A stretch of 8,657 nt of DNA from SFEB01 sp964612455 (GCA_964612455.1 CAZTCB010000041.1:1-8657), one strand, 5' to 3'; counted from the first letter of the stretch, positions 1 to 6,546 are shown. Made by a program: numbers and translations. Notes: generated by a model from the sequence alone, not told the origin.

Positions 1-28
1 AATCAGTAACATAAAATTTAATTTATAA

Positions 29-116
29 GTGTACGCATTTTTCGTCTACTGTACGTAAAATTTAGTCACTGTACGCATTTTTACAAGGTGTACGCAAAAA
101 TTCAAAAGTGTACGCA
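29..116 (+). repeat. Array of five phased TGTACGYA direct repeats
   Basis: Five same-strand copies of [G/C]TGTACG[C/T]A begin at 29, 49, 69, 88 and 108, giving a step of 20, 20, 19 and 20 bases. The second copy has TGTACGTA and the others TGTACGCA. The bases between copies are A/T-rich and not conserved apart from short A or T runs. A step of about two helical turns would place the copies on one face of the DNA, as expected for a row of binding sites. The next expected position to the left (about 9) holds no copy. Three readings are open: multiple transposase-binding sites at one end of a transposon (IS21-family and Tn7-like ends carry such sets), plasmid-type iterons, or operators of the gene at 299. 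No inverted copy (TGCGTACA) is visible elsewhere in the window. Confidence 0.75.
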
Positions 117-135
117 AATTGTATCAAAATAGGTA

Positions 136-321
136 ATGGCACACAATCAAAACCTACATCGAATCCACAAAGTTTGGTTTAGGTTTGTTGCAGACGGTTT
201 TATGCCGCGAAGGGTTCTTGACGTGAGAAAGGAATGTGTCAGGCTATCTTGCCAAAGGCAAACGATTAATTTTAAATCCAAGACAAAGGAGAAACTAAAT
301 GGTACGGAAGAAATTTTCTAA
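136..321 (+). CDS. Small hypothetical ORF, 61 aa, doubtful
   Basis: This open frame runs from an ATG just after the repeat array and ends 23 bases inside the downstream nuclease gene, in another frame. The predicted peptide is basic, with many Arg, Lys and His and two Cys, and resembles no family I recognise. The only Shine-Dalgarno-like bases (AGG at 131-133) are too close to the ATG to work well. It could be a small protein translationally coupled to the nuclease, a remnant of a longer broken gene, or chance. Chance or a remnant is more likely. Confidence 0.2.
   Translation: MAHNQNLHRIHKVWFRFVADGFMPRRVLDVRKECVRLSCQRQTINFKSKTKEKLNGTEEIF
249..277 (+). promoter_or_regulatory. Possible promoter of the nuclease gene, overlapping a palindrome
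   Basis: A -35-like TTGCCA (249-254) is separated by 17 bases from a weak -10-like TTAAAT (272-277). Transcription would begin near 284, leaving a leader of only about 15 bases before the ATG at 299. The -35 lies inside the interrupted palindrome TTGCC-AAA-GGCAA (249-261), which could be an operator. The -10 matches consensus at only four of six positions, so this is tentative. Confidence 0.35.
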
Positions 322-2347
322 AGACCCCAAAGTAAAACTAGTCTCATTAGAGGATTTTTTAGAACACTCTGATTACCTTTCTGATGCAAAAAAACATCTT
401 TGGAAAGAAGTGGAAAAACCAGATTGTGGTCTTTATTATAAGATTACACCAAGATTACTTATATTGATTGATTATACTTGGACAATAATTAATTTCGGTA
501 TGGATTTTTCTGAAAAACTTGATTATATTGAAGTCGCATTTCGAGATGGTAAAACCGAATACGAATTATTTGACAAGCGTATGGATAAACTTCTTGAAGA
601 AAAAAAGAAGCATAAAAAGAGTAAACGTATAGATGAATCTATAGAGAATCTTGAGGCGGGTATTAAGTTAATAAAAAAAGTCAAATATTCAGAAAAAACA
701 AGTCCTGAAGAAAAGCAATTTGAAGATTATCTCATTGATGCAGAGTATAAAACATCGTTAGAACAGCTTAAGAATCAATATGTTGTATTTGATGTTGAGA
801 CAAATGGAACAAGAAAGTCTAATGATGACCTATTGTCAATATCCATTTATGATCCAACTAGTGGCAAATGCTACAACAGATTTCTCCCCTTAGAACTGCA
901 ACCATTGATCTTAACAGGATGGATTCATGGTATTACTGATAAAGAAATAGAAAATGCTACACATATTACACAAGCAGAATTAGATAAATTAATCGAGTAT
1001 TTTGATTTGAAAAATAAGACATTACTATCTTTTAGTGGAGGTCAAGGAACATTTGACTCAACCTTTATTATTAATTATTGTAAGCGTCATAATTTGGTTG
1101 GATTTGAAAAACTAAAATACGAAAATATTAAATCTATGTTCCCTAATGCTGGCTTTGGTTTTGAAGGTCAAATGTCGAAAGACAATCTTTGCCGATTGTT
1201 AAAGATAGATGGGGTTCAAGAAGTTCACTCTAGTATGAATGACTGCATTTTAGAGTGGAAATTATTTGAGAGAATTAAAACAGAACAATTATTCTTTATC
1301 AATCAACATATGTTTAAATACCATGAAGGATATGTTGTTCCTGTATCGTACTTAAATAGCCATCCTGAATTGATTTCTTATGCAAATATTAAAGTGCCTT
1401 ACATTATTGGTAAAGCTAAATGTTTATATGAATTCGCTTTGCCTAAAAAGGTGTTAAGAAAGGTGAAGAAATTCCCCACAAATATTACTGGCATTTCATT
1501 AGAGAATGGGATTAATTCTGTTTTAAATGTTGAAGAACAAGATAATTTTGAGTTTTTAGCTAAGAATAAAAGTCATCTTGAATATGTTGGTTCTTTAGAT
1601 AGCAGGATGACTGAAATACCTGTTGAAGCACAAAAAGATGGAACAATGAAGTCCTTAGACCATCAATATGATGAGTATGTAAAAGAAGTAAATGAAGTAA
1701 CAAAACTAGTAACGGATTGTTTGAACCCAGTTTTTGATTTCATAAAAAAAGAAATCTTTACTACTGATAAGATTATGAGTCAAGAATTATCTGTTTCAGA
1801 CGACGGAAAGGTACTTGCATTGTGCGATTTATCAAATGAAGATAATGTTCTAGAAATTAAGACTTTTAGTGTTTCTCAAGAAGATGGATTAATAAGCAAT
1901 AATCTTGCTAGACAACTATATTATGAGAGCAGAGGCAGAAATACCTTTGCACTATCTATAGACATTGATAGACATCATAATAGTAGGGGTGACTTTATAA
2001 CTGATGCTGTCAATGTGAGAATTTATCAAATAACATTAGAAGAATCAGAACCTAAACCGATAGAAAGAGTGAGGATTCTATGGAATGACGAAATAAAGAT
2101 TCTGGAAATAATAAAAGCCAATCCTTTGATTTCTAATGCGGATATAGCTAGAAAATTGGGTAGAACTCCTAATAGTATCGGTAAAACTATAAAAACATTA
2201 GTTTTCCTAAAATACATAAAAAAAGAAGATGAATCAAAAAGGAGTTCAAAATGGGTATTATTAAGAAGCCTTGATGATACTCAAACAAAGTATTCATATT
2301 TTAAAGGGAACATTACACTATTATTTGATGATGCAGCAAATCCATGA
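299..2347 (+). CDS. DEDDh 3'-5' exonuclease with C-terminal winged helix (multi-domain nuclease)
   Basis: The 682-residue protein starts at an ATG preceded by AAAGGAG (285-291) at good spacing. Residues 1-155 are charged and helical, with a likely coiled coil around 90-130. Residues 161-330 form a DnaQ-like exonuclease domain with every catalytic position present: D165 and E167 (motif I, FDVET), D253 (motif II, TFD), and H310 and D315 (motif III, HxxxxD). An HGIT segment at 210-213, common in DnaQ and epsilon-type enzymes, is also present. Residues 503-542 could be a second nuclease core (see separate entry). Residues 596-655 look like a winged helix-turn-helix, with the helix-turn-helix at about 613-634. 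The likely activity is 3'-5' cleavage of DNA or RNA directed by a DNA-binding tail. It is far longer than a plain DnaQ exonuclease (about 180-250 residues). It stands alone, without polymerase or helicase neighbours, in A+T-rich DNA next to a repeat array. A defence or mobile-element role is plausible but unproven. Family assignment of the exonuclease domain is firm; the biological role is unknown. Confidence 0.85.
   Translation: MVRKKFSKDPKVKLVSLEDFLEHSDYLSDAKKHLWKEVEKPDCGLYYKITPRLLILIDYTWTIINFGMDFSEKLDYIEVAFRDGKTEYELFDKRMDKLLEEKKKHKKSKRIDESIENLEAGIKLIKKVKYSEKTSPEEKQFEDYLIDAEYKTSLEQLKNQYVVFDVETNGTRKSNDDLLSISIYDPTSGKCYNRFLPLELQPLILTGWIHGITDKEIENATHITQAELDKLIEYFDLKNKTLLSFSGGQGTFDSTFIINYCKRHNLVGFEKLKYENIKSMFPNAGFGFEGQMSKDNLCRLLKIDGVQEVHSSMNDCILEWKLFERIKTEQLFFINQHMFKYHEGYVVPVSYLNSHPELISYANIKVPYIIGKAKCLYEFALPKKVLRKVKKFPTNITGISLENGINSVLNVEEQDNFEFLAKNKSHLEYVGSLDSRMTEIPVEAQKDGTMKSLDHQYDEYVKEVNEVTKLVTDCLNPVFDFIKKEIFTTDKIMSQELSVSDDGKVLALCDLSNEDNVLEIKTFSVSQEDGLISNNLARQLYYESRGRNTFALSIDIDRHHNSRGDFITDAVNVRIYQITLEESEPKPIERVRILWNDEIKILEIIKANPLISNADIARKLGRTPNSIGKTIKTLVFLKYIKKEDESKRSSKWVLLRSLDDTQTKYSYFKGNITLLFDDAANP
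1799..1933 (+). other. Candidate PD-(D/E)XK nuclease core inside the nuclease gene
   Basis: Codons for residues 501-545 encode a strand with G503 and D510 (GKVLALCD), then E519-I-K521-T, then Q539-L-Y-Y542. This order (Asp, then E-x-K on the next strand, then Q-x2-Y on a helix) is what RecB/Cas4-like PD-(D/E)XK nucleases show. The match rests on few residues and was made by eye. The segment could instead be a non-catalytic beta domain. Confidence 0.4.
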
Positions 2348-2490
2348 CCTGTTGAAAATAATTAAGATTTACGAATTGCACAGAGAATAAGCATGTCAAT
2401 GTTATGGCTGTTTTTACAAAGTCAACCAAGATATGAATGAGTAAATTCTAAAGTAATAAAGTGCGTGAAAATTTATGTAACCAATAATAA

Positions 2491-2518
2491 CTGGATAGAA
2501 CATCCAGATGAAGTTTTT
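2491..2518 (+). terminator. Weak hairpin downstream of the nuclease gene
   Basis: CTGGAT (2491-2496) pairs with ATCCAG (2502-2507) around a five-base loop, and a T run follows at 2514-2518. The stem is only 6 bp and the T run starts six bases after it. It would be a poor terminator, and the stronger hairpin at 2564 probably ends this transcript. Confidence 0.3.
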
Positions 2519-2563
2519 ATACAAAGAACTTAAATTCGATTTACGTTGCTAATGCTCCGCCAT

Positions 2564-2595
2564 CGCCTTGGGGCGTAACGCCCCAAGGCGTTTTT
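2564..2595 (+). terminator. Strong intrinsic terminator
   Basis: A perfect 12 bp stem, CGCCTTGGGGCG (2564-2575) with CGCCCCAAGGCG (2579-2590), has a TAA loop and runs straight into T5-C-T3. It is the first efficient-looking terminator after the nuclease gene at 299-2347, although more than 200 bases past its stop. The upstream flank lacks a matching A run, so it probably acts mainly on the + strand. It also sits where base composition shifts from A+T-rich to more balanced. Confidence 0.85.
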
Positions 2596-2710
2596 CTTTG
2601 CTTACTGCGTATCAATTTTTGAGTCGTTAAGCGGAGATGTTGAGTGCGTTTTCGATAACCGATGCCCTTTCCTCTCGGTATTGAGTTTTATTTTTTCAGT
2701 CTGTCTTTTT

Positions 2711-2763
2711 GCGGGTGCTTGACCGCGGAGCGTAGCGACGCGCTTGTATAGTCAAGCACCCGC
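2711..2763. repeat. Palindromic element with 13 bp perfect stem
   Basis: GCGGGTGCTTGAC (2711-2723) is exactly complementary to GTCAAGCACCCGC (2751-2763). The 27-base loop is G/C-rich and holds a nested inverted repeat, CGCG at 2724-2727 with CGCG at 2739-2742. No T run follows directly on the + strand. On the - strand the stem is followed by five A, so it is not a standard terminator in either direction. It may be a REP/MITE-like intergenic element or a structured RNA. The rest of 2600-2857 holds no gene I can support. Confidence 0.6.
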
Positions 2764-2860
2764 CATAGTACCTTTTTGAAGTTTTTAATTGTTGATATAT
2801 GGAGGGTAAGACGCAAAATTCAACAATCGCAAAAACATATTATCCAACTTGCAAAAAATA

Positions 2861-2889
2861 TTGATTTTGGGAAATAAATATGCTATACT
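2861..2889 (+). promoter_or_regulatory. Extended -10 promoter of the ATPase gene
   Basis: TTGATT (2861-2866), a 17-base spacer and TATACT (2884-2889) preceded by TGC form a strong vegetative-type promoter with an extended -10. Transcription would start near 2896, giving a leader of about 12 bases before the ATG at 2908. That is just enough to hold the Shine-Dalgarno AGGTG (2897-2901), and it decides the start codon of the gene. Confidence 0.75.
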
Positions 2890-2907
2890 ATAGTCGAGGT
2901 GTTGAAA

Positions 2908-4098
2908 ATGAAACTTATTGAACGCGATTTTTATCTCGAAAAACTTAAAAAGGTTGTAGGCACTCCCGATATAAAAGTAATTACCGGTGTTCGTCGTAGC
3001 GGAAAGTCCAAACTTTTGGAAGCCTTCAAGTCTTATATTCAAAACAACGTATCGAATGCCAACGTTACGCATATCAATTTTAACCTTGAAAAATTTGAAA
3101 GTCTTAAAGATTATCACAAATTGAATGCGTATATAGAAGAATCATATGTTGACGGAAAACAAAATTTTGTTTTAATCGATGAAGTCCAACTTTGTCCAAA
3201 CTTCGAACTTACAATAAACAGTCTGCACGCACAGGAAAAATACGATATTTACCTCACCGGCTCGAATGCGTTTTTGCTTTCGTCGGACTTAGCGACGCTT
3301 TTTACAGGAAGAACATTCGAAATTAAAGTGTATCCGTTCTCTTTTAAGGAATATCTGGAATATTTCGAACCGCAAAACGTTTACGACGCTTTCGATAACT
3401 ATGTAAGAGAAGGCGGTATGGCAGGCTCGTATCTCTACTCTGACATTGAATCGAAATACGACTACATTAAAGATGTTTTCAATACGCTTATCGTGCGAGA
3501 TATTCGTCAAAAATACAAAATAAGAAACGTTGCTTTGATGGACAGACTTGTGGATTTTCTTATGGATAACGTGTCAAATCTCACTTCCTCGCGAAATATC
3601 GCCGATACGTTGACCTCAAATAAGGATAAAATCAACCACAAAACCATAAGCAGTTATATTCAATATCTTTGCAATGCTTTTGCATTTTACAAAATCAGAA
3701 GATACGATATAAGCGGCAAAAAGTATTTGGCATCCAACGATAAATATTATTTAAGCGACCACTCTTTCCGTTACGCAAAACTCGGAACCAAAAATCTCGA
3801 TTACGGAAGAGTGTTAGAAAACATTGTCGCGATAGAACTTTTTCGCAGGGGTTATGAAGTTTACGTCGGCGTGCTGTACAAAAAAGAAATAGATTTCGTT
3901 GCGATAAAACGAAACGAAAAGATTTATATTCAGGTTTCGGATAACATATCCGACCCCACTACTTTTCAAAGGGAAGTGTCACCGCTTTTGCAAATAAAAG
4001 ACGCCTATCCGAAAACGGTAATTGCAAGAACCTGTCATGAGCAGTACGACTATGAGGGCGTTGCGATAATAGATATTGCCGATTGGTTGAAACAATGA
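2908..4098 (+). CDS. AAA_14/DUF4143-type ATPase
   Basis: The 396-residue protein belongs to the widespread ATPase family with an N-terminal AAA domain and a C-terminal DUF4143 region. Walker A is GVRRSGKS (27-34), Walker B is FVLIDEVQ (87-94, with D91 and E92), and a sensor-like LTGSN lies at 116-120. The family signature GR-x-FEIKVYPFSFKEYL covers 134-150. The C-terminal part (about 300-375) has the nuclease-like fold segment with E304, E327 and D329. At the usual E-x-K position it reads IQVSDN (341-346), a common variant in this family that suggests loss of catalysis. Length is normal and the frame is intact. GTG 2899 and TTG 2902 are in-frame alternatives, but the promoter position and AGGTG spacing favour ATG 2908. 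The cellular role of the family is not settled; nucleic-acid handling and defence have been suggested. It has its own promoter and no operon partner. Confidence 0.9.
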   Translation: MKLIERDFYLEKLKKVVGTPDIKVITGVRRSGKSKLLEAFKSYIQNNVSNANVTHINFNLEKFESLKDYHKLNAYIEESYVDGKQNFVLIDEVQLCPNFELTINSLHAQEKYDIYLTGSNAFLLSSDLATLFTGRTFEIKVYPFSFKEYLEYFEPQNVYDAFDNYVREGGMAGSYLYSDIESKYDYIKDVFNTLIVRDIRQKYKIRNVALMDRLVDFLMDNVSNLTSSRNIADTLTSNKDKINHKTISSYIQYLCNAFAFYKIRRYDISGKKYLASNDKYYLSDHSFRYAKLGTKNLDYGRVLENIVAIELFRRGYEVYVGVLYKKEIDFVAIKRNEKIYIQVSDNISDPTTFQREVSPLLQIKDAYPKTVIARTCHEQYDYEGVAIIDIADWLKQ

Positions 4099-4206
4099 CT
4101 ATTTCCCGAAAACCATATCGTTTAAATTTTGGGAAGTAATACTTGCAGAGGGTTAGTTAAAAACAATGTTTGCCATGTTGATATATATAAATTAACTATT
4201 ATGGTG

Positions 4207-4235
4207 TTGACTTTTCCTGTGTTTTCGAATATATT
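4207..4235 (+). promoter_or_regulatory. Promoter in the gene-free stretch
   Basis: TTGACT (4207-4212), 17 bases, then TATATT (4230-4235) makes a good vegetative promoter, with a start expected near 4242. No supportable coding frame follows on the + strand before the next promoter at 4403. It may therefore drive a small RNA or a long leader reading into the pilin-like gene. Confidence 0.5.
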
Positions 4236-4241
4236 ATCGAG

Positions 4242-4360
4242 TAGCGGAGCTTCTGCCGTTCGTTTCGGACGTTCCTGCAAAGGTTGTTGCGTTTGCTGAC
4301 GGTGTACGACCTCCGCGCTAAGTACTCTTAAGCGTATAAGCGTAACGGACGGCAAAAAAC
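4242..4360 (+). ncRNA. Candidate structured small RNA
   Basis: Just after the promoter at 4207-4235, GCCGTTCGTT (4255-4264) can pair with AACGGACGGC (4344-4353) over all ten positions, with one G-U pair. An inner hairpin, CGCTAAG (4316-4322) with CTTAAGCG (4327-4334), has one bulged base. The region is more G+C-rich than its flanks. It matches no RNA family I recognise and has no clear terminator, so the 3' end is a guess. A chance fold is possible. The rest of the 4099-4523 gap holds only the two promoters and the leader of the pilin-like gene. Confidence 0.3.
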
Positions 4361-4402
4361 GGTAAAACAACAAAAAACAGGTAATTTTTCGCTCAAACGG
4401 TC

Positions 4403-4431
4403 TTGACAATACGTCGTTTAAAATATATAAT
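4403..4431 (+). promoter_or_regulatory. Consensus promoter of the pilin-like gene
   Basis: TTGACA (4403-4408), exactly 17 bases, then TATAAT (4426-4431) is a full match to the vegetative consensus. Transcription should start near 4438, giving a leader of about 86 bases. A promoter this strong in front of a surface-protein gene suggests high expression or tight control by a repressor. Confidence 0.85.
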
Positions 4432-4446
4432 ACGAGTATAGACTTG

Positions 4447-4460
4447 TCGGGATATCCCGA
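4447..4460. promoter_or_regulatory. 14-base perfect palindrome in the leader of the pilin-like gene
   Basis: TCGGGATATCCCGA is a complete inverted repeat about ten bases after the predicted transcription start. It could be a repressor operator placed to block a very strong promoter, or a 5' hairpin that stabilises the mRNA. The purine-rich bases after it (4461-4489) match no riboswitch I know. Confidence 0.5.
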
Positions 4461-4523
4461 AACGGGAGAGTAACCGCAAGAAAAAAAAGATTTAGTACAC
4501 TATATATTACGGAAAATACACAA

Positions 4524-6245
4524 ATGACAAAAAGCAATAATGAAAAGGGTTTTACGGTAGTAGAACTCGTTGTTATCGTTGCGGTTTTGGCTGTTTTGAC
4601 AGCAGTATTCATTCCCGCATTTTCTCATTTAGTAGATACGGCAAGAGACGCGGACGGCATCGCGTGGTGTAAAAATATAAATACGGCTCTCGTTAACGAC
4701 GAATTGACGCAGGGTAAACCGTCCTTGCCGAGTGCCGCGATAAAAGGTGTTTTCGACGACGGTTTTACCTTGGAGTCTCTATATAAAATGACTCGGCACA
4801 ACCATGTCGTGTATGATTTTTTAAATAATCGTTTTGCGTTGTTAAAAAAAGATTTCAGTTTGTTGTACGGCGAAACGGACCTCGGCAAAATACTTTATTT
4901 GCTCGTCGGGGACCAGAATACCGTACAAAACGTACTGCCGGACGACGAGTATCGCGTAATATATTGCGTAATTACGGATAACGAGTTGGTGGTGGACGGT
5001 TCTTTCGACGCAACTCTCGTAGACAATTGCAACGTTACTCTCGATACCGACGACGAACGTTGCTTTATTTTTACCAACAACGGAAAGATAACGGTAAGCG
5101 CGCCTTACGCCACGGTTGTTCATCACGGCAGTGCCGACGAGGTAAATATAGACAGCGTAAGCCGAAATTCTTATGTTTTAAAAGGAAAAGTTAAATCGTT
5201 GTTCCTTAATACGGGGCACGTCGTAGTGGATTTTTTGTCGGAAATAGAGTTACTGCACTTGCACGAAAGAGCGGATAGTTGCTCCGTATCCGTTCGTTCT
5301 TCCGCAAACGACGGCAAACGGGGTAACATTAAGCAAATCTATATTAACACGTTATCCCAATGGATAGACGTTAAGGACGAGCAAGGCAAGAGGATAGACG
5401 TCGTCGTTTATTGCAAGGACGTTTCGGCGGAAGAAGTAACCCTTCTCTCCGACGGATACGAGGCGATAGTAGTCGATTACGAAGGAAAAGTCACTCGGTA
5501 CTCCGACGTAAACCAACTCATGAAACAAGGATTGGGCAACAAAGATACGGTCTTTTTGTACCGCACGCCCACGGTCTCGAAAAAGATTCTACCGGACTAC
5601 AATCATCCGTTTACCGTATACCTTGCCGACGGGGTGAGTTTGGGCTCGTTGAGCGTACAAACGGCGGACGGCAGCTATATCTCGGAAAAAGATTTGCAAC
5701 CGCCCGACGGCTTTGTTTCGGCAAAAGAGTATATAGCGGTCAAACGCCCCGTAGCAAAGGTAATAAAACCCGACGGAACGGAGACGGGTTACGATAAATA
5801 CAACAATGCAAAGAGTAACGTGACGGACGGCGACACGTTGGTTTTACTTGCCGACGTTTCTTTAGGCGCCGCCGCAAATCCTGCAAAGACTTGCACTATA
5901 GATTTGAACGGTCACGTCCTCTTCAGCAGCCACAAACATGGCACGATATCTACGGAGGAAGGCATAACCGTCACGATAAAAGACAGCGACGAAGGCGGCG
6001 TACTTAAAAACGCGAAGTATGCGGTGGTCGCAAAAGAAGGAAACGTAATAATAGAAAGCGGAACGATAGACGGCACGGTGCGCGGCAACGTAAGGATAAA
6101 CGGCGGTGTGATAAAAGGAAAAACGGAGGGCAAAATAACCGTCACGGGCGGTGTGTTTTACGAAAACCCCGAGTCCCATCTGGACGAAAATTACGTCGCG
6201 ATTGAAAGGGACGGGTGTTGGTTTGTCGGTAAAAAAGACGATTAA
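4524..6245 (+). CDS. Type IV prepilin-like surface protein with large beta-rich C-terminal part
   Basis: The 573-residue protein begins with a prepilin leader: K8-G9 followed by F10, with cleavage expected after G9 and Glu at mature position +5 (E14). A hydrophobic helix follows at 10-32. Residues 45-115 (NINTALVNDE, then NNRFALL) match a segment I recall in pilin-like proteins of uncultured Clostridia. The middle (about 140-410) is beta-rich with no domain I recognise. Residues about 453-545 look like short beta-solenoid rungs (TIDLNGHV, ITVTIKD, GNVRINGGVI, KITVTGGVF), followed by a closing YVAIERDGCWFV. Such proteins are processed by prepilin peptidase and anchored in or assembled at the membrane, with the large part outside. 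No pilus assembly ATPase, platform protein or peptidase is nearby, so it must rely on machinery encoded elsewhere. The start has a weak ribosome site (GGA at 4511-4513, ten bases upstream), but the prepilin motif fixes the N-terminus well. Confidence 0.8.
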   Translation: MTKSNNEKGFTVVELVVIVAVLAVLTAVFIPAFSHLVDTARDADGIAWCKNINTALVNDELTQGKPSLPSAAIKGVFDDGFTLESLYKMTRHNHVVYDFLNNRFALLKKDFSLLYGETDLGKILYLLVGDQNTVQNVLPDDEYRVIYCVITDNELVVDGSFDATLVDNCNVTLDTDDERCFIFTNNGKITVSAPYATVVHHGSADEVNIDSVSRNSYVLKGKVKSLFLNTGHVVVDFLSEIELLHLHERADSCSVSVRSSANDGKRGNIKQIYINTLSQWIDVKDEQGKRIDVVVYCKDVSAEEVTLLSDGYEAIVVDYEGKVTRYSDVNQLMKQGLGNKDTVFLYRTPTVSKKILPDYNHPFTVYLADGVSLGSLSVQTADGSYISEKDLQPPDGFVSAKEYIAVKRPVAKVIKPDGTETGYDKYNNAKSNVTDGDTLVLLADVSLGAAANPAKTCTIDLNGHVLFSSHKHGTISTEEGITVTIKDSDEGGVLKNAKYAVVAKEGNVIIESGTIDGTVRGNVRINGGVIKGKTEGKITVTGGVFYENPESHLDENYVAIERDGCWFVGKKDD

Positions 6246-6293
6246 CCTTGTTTTTTTACAACGGTTGCCTCACCAGATGACAGATACAAACAA

Positions 6294-6325
6294 ACAGTGG
6301 GGAAAAATACCTCACGCTGTTTTTT
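6294..6325 (+). terminator. Probable terminator of the pilin-like gene
   Basis: ACA-GTGGGG (6294-6302) pairs with CCTCAC-GC-TGT (6310-6320), with one G-U pair and a two-base bulge. A run of six T (6320-6325) follows. It lies about 50 bases past the stop codon at 6245. The remaining bases up to 6500 hold no gene I can support. Confidence 0.6.
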
Positions 6326-6518
6326 CAACGGTAGCGTCGTCAGCGTCGGCTAAAAACCGCAAAAAATCCCCCGAAAAAACGATAAGTGCAGAAAAAAAAC
6401 GGCGTATGTGTTTTTGATTACGGAAAAAAGAGGTATAATAAAAAGGAGCGAACAAGTAAACAAAATCATACGTAATGTCTTTTTCGCCATAAATCGCAAT
6501 TAAATTTCAATATTGCTA

Positions 6519-6546
6519 TTGACTCTATTTATTTAGAGGTTATAAT
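6519..6546 (+). promoter_or_regulatory. Promoter of the DapB-like dehydrogenase gene
   Basis: TTGACT (6519-6524), a 16-base spacer and TATAAT (6541-6546) sit just before the gene. Transcription would start near 6553, and the leader carries AAGGAGG (6565-6571), seven bases from the ATG. The unit looks constitutive and well expressed; I see no operator. Confidence 0.8.

Noticed and set aside
29..116. Reading the phased repeats as a CRISPR array
   Set aside because: The conserved core is only 9 bases with 11-base gaps. CRISPR repeats and spacers are each roughly 25-40 bases, and no cas gene is present.
2785..3117. A 110-codon - strand frame overlapping the ATPase start and promoter
   Set aside because: It is low-complexity, Phe/Ile-rich, and overlaps the Walker A coding region and a strong + strand promoter.
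4103..4135. Inverted repeat TTCCC/GGGAA after the ATPase gene as a terminator
   Set aside because: The stem is bulged and A/T-rich, the loop is long, and no T run follows it.
4122..4409. A 95-codon - strand frame in the gap before the pilin-like gene
   Set aside because: I see no domain, and it overlaps the + strand promoters and the foldable segment, so it looks like chance.
4461..4489. Purine-rich leader of the pilin-like gene as a c-di-GMP riboswitch
   Set aside because: The conserved c-di-GMP-I core bases are absent and the leader is too short for a full aptamer.
5411..5797. A 128-codon + strand frame inside the pilin-like gene
   Set aside because: It lies wholly within a confidently coding frame. 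The product is Arg/Gly-rich, a typical shadow, and it has no domain.
6434..6448. TATAAT followed by AAAAGGAG upstream of the dehydrogenase gene, resembling a promoter and RBS
   Set aside because: No acceptable -35 lies at the right distance and no start codon follows the RBS-like bases within reach. It may be a gene remnant but cannot be supported.
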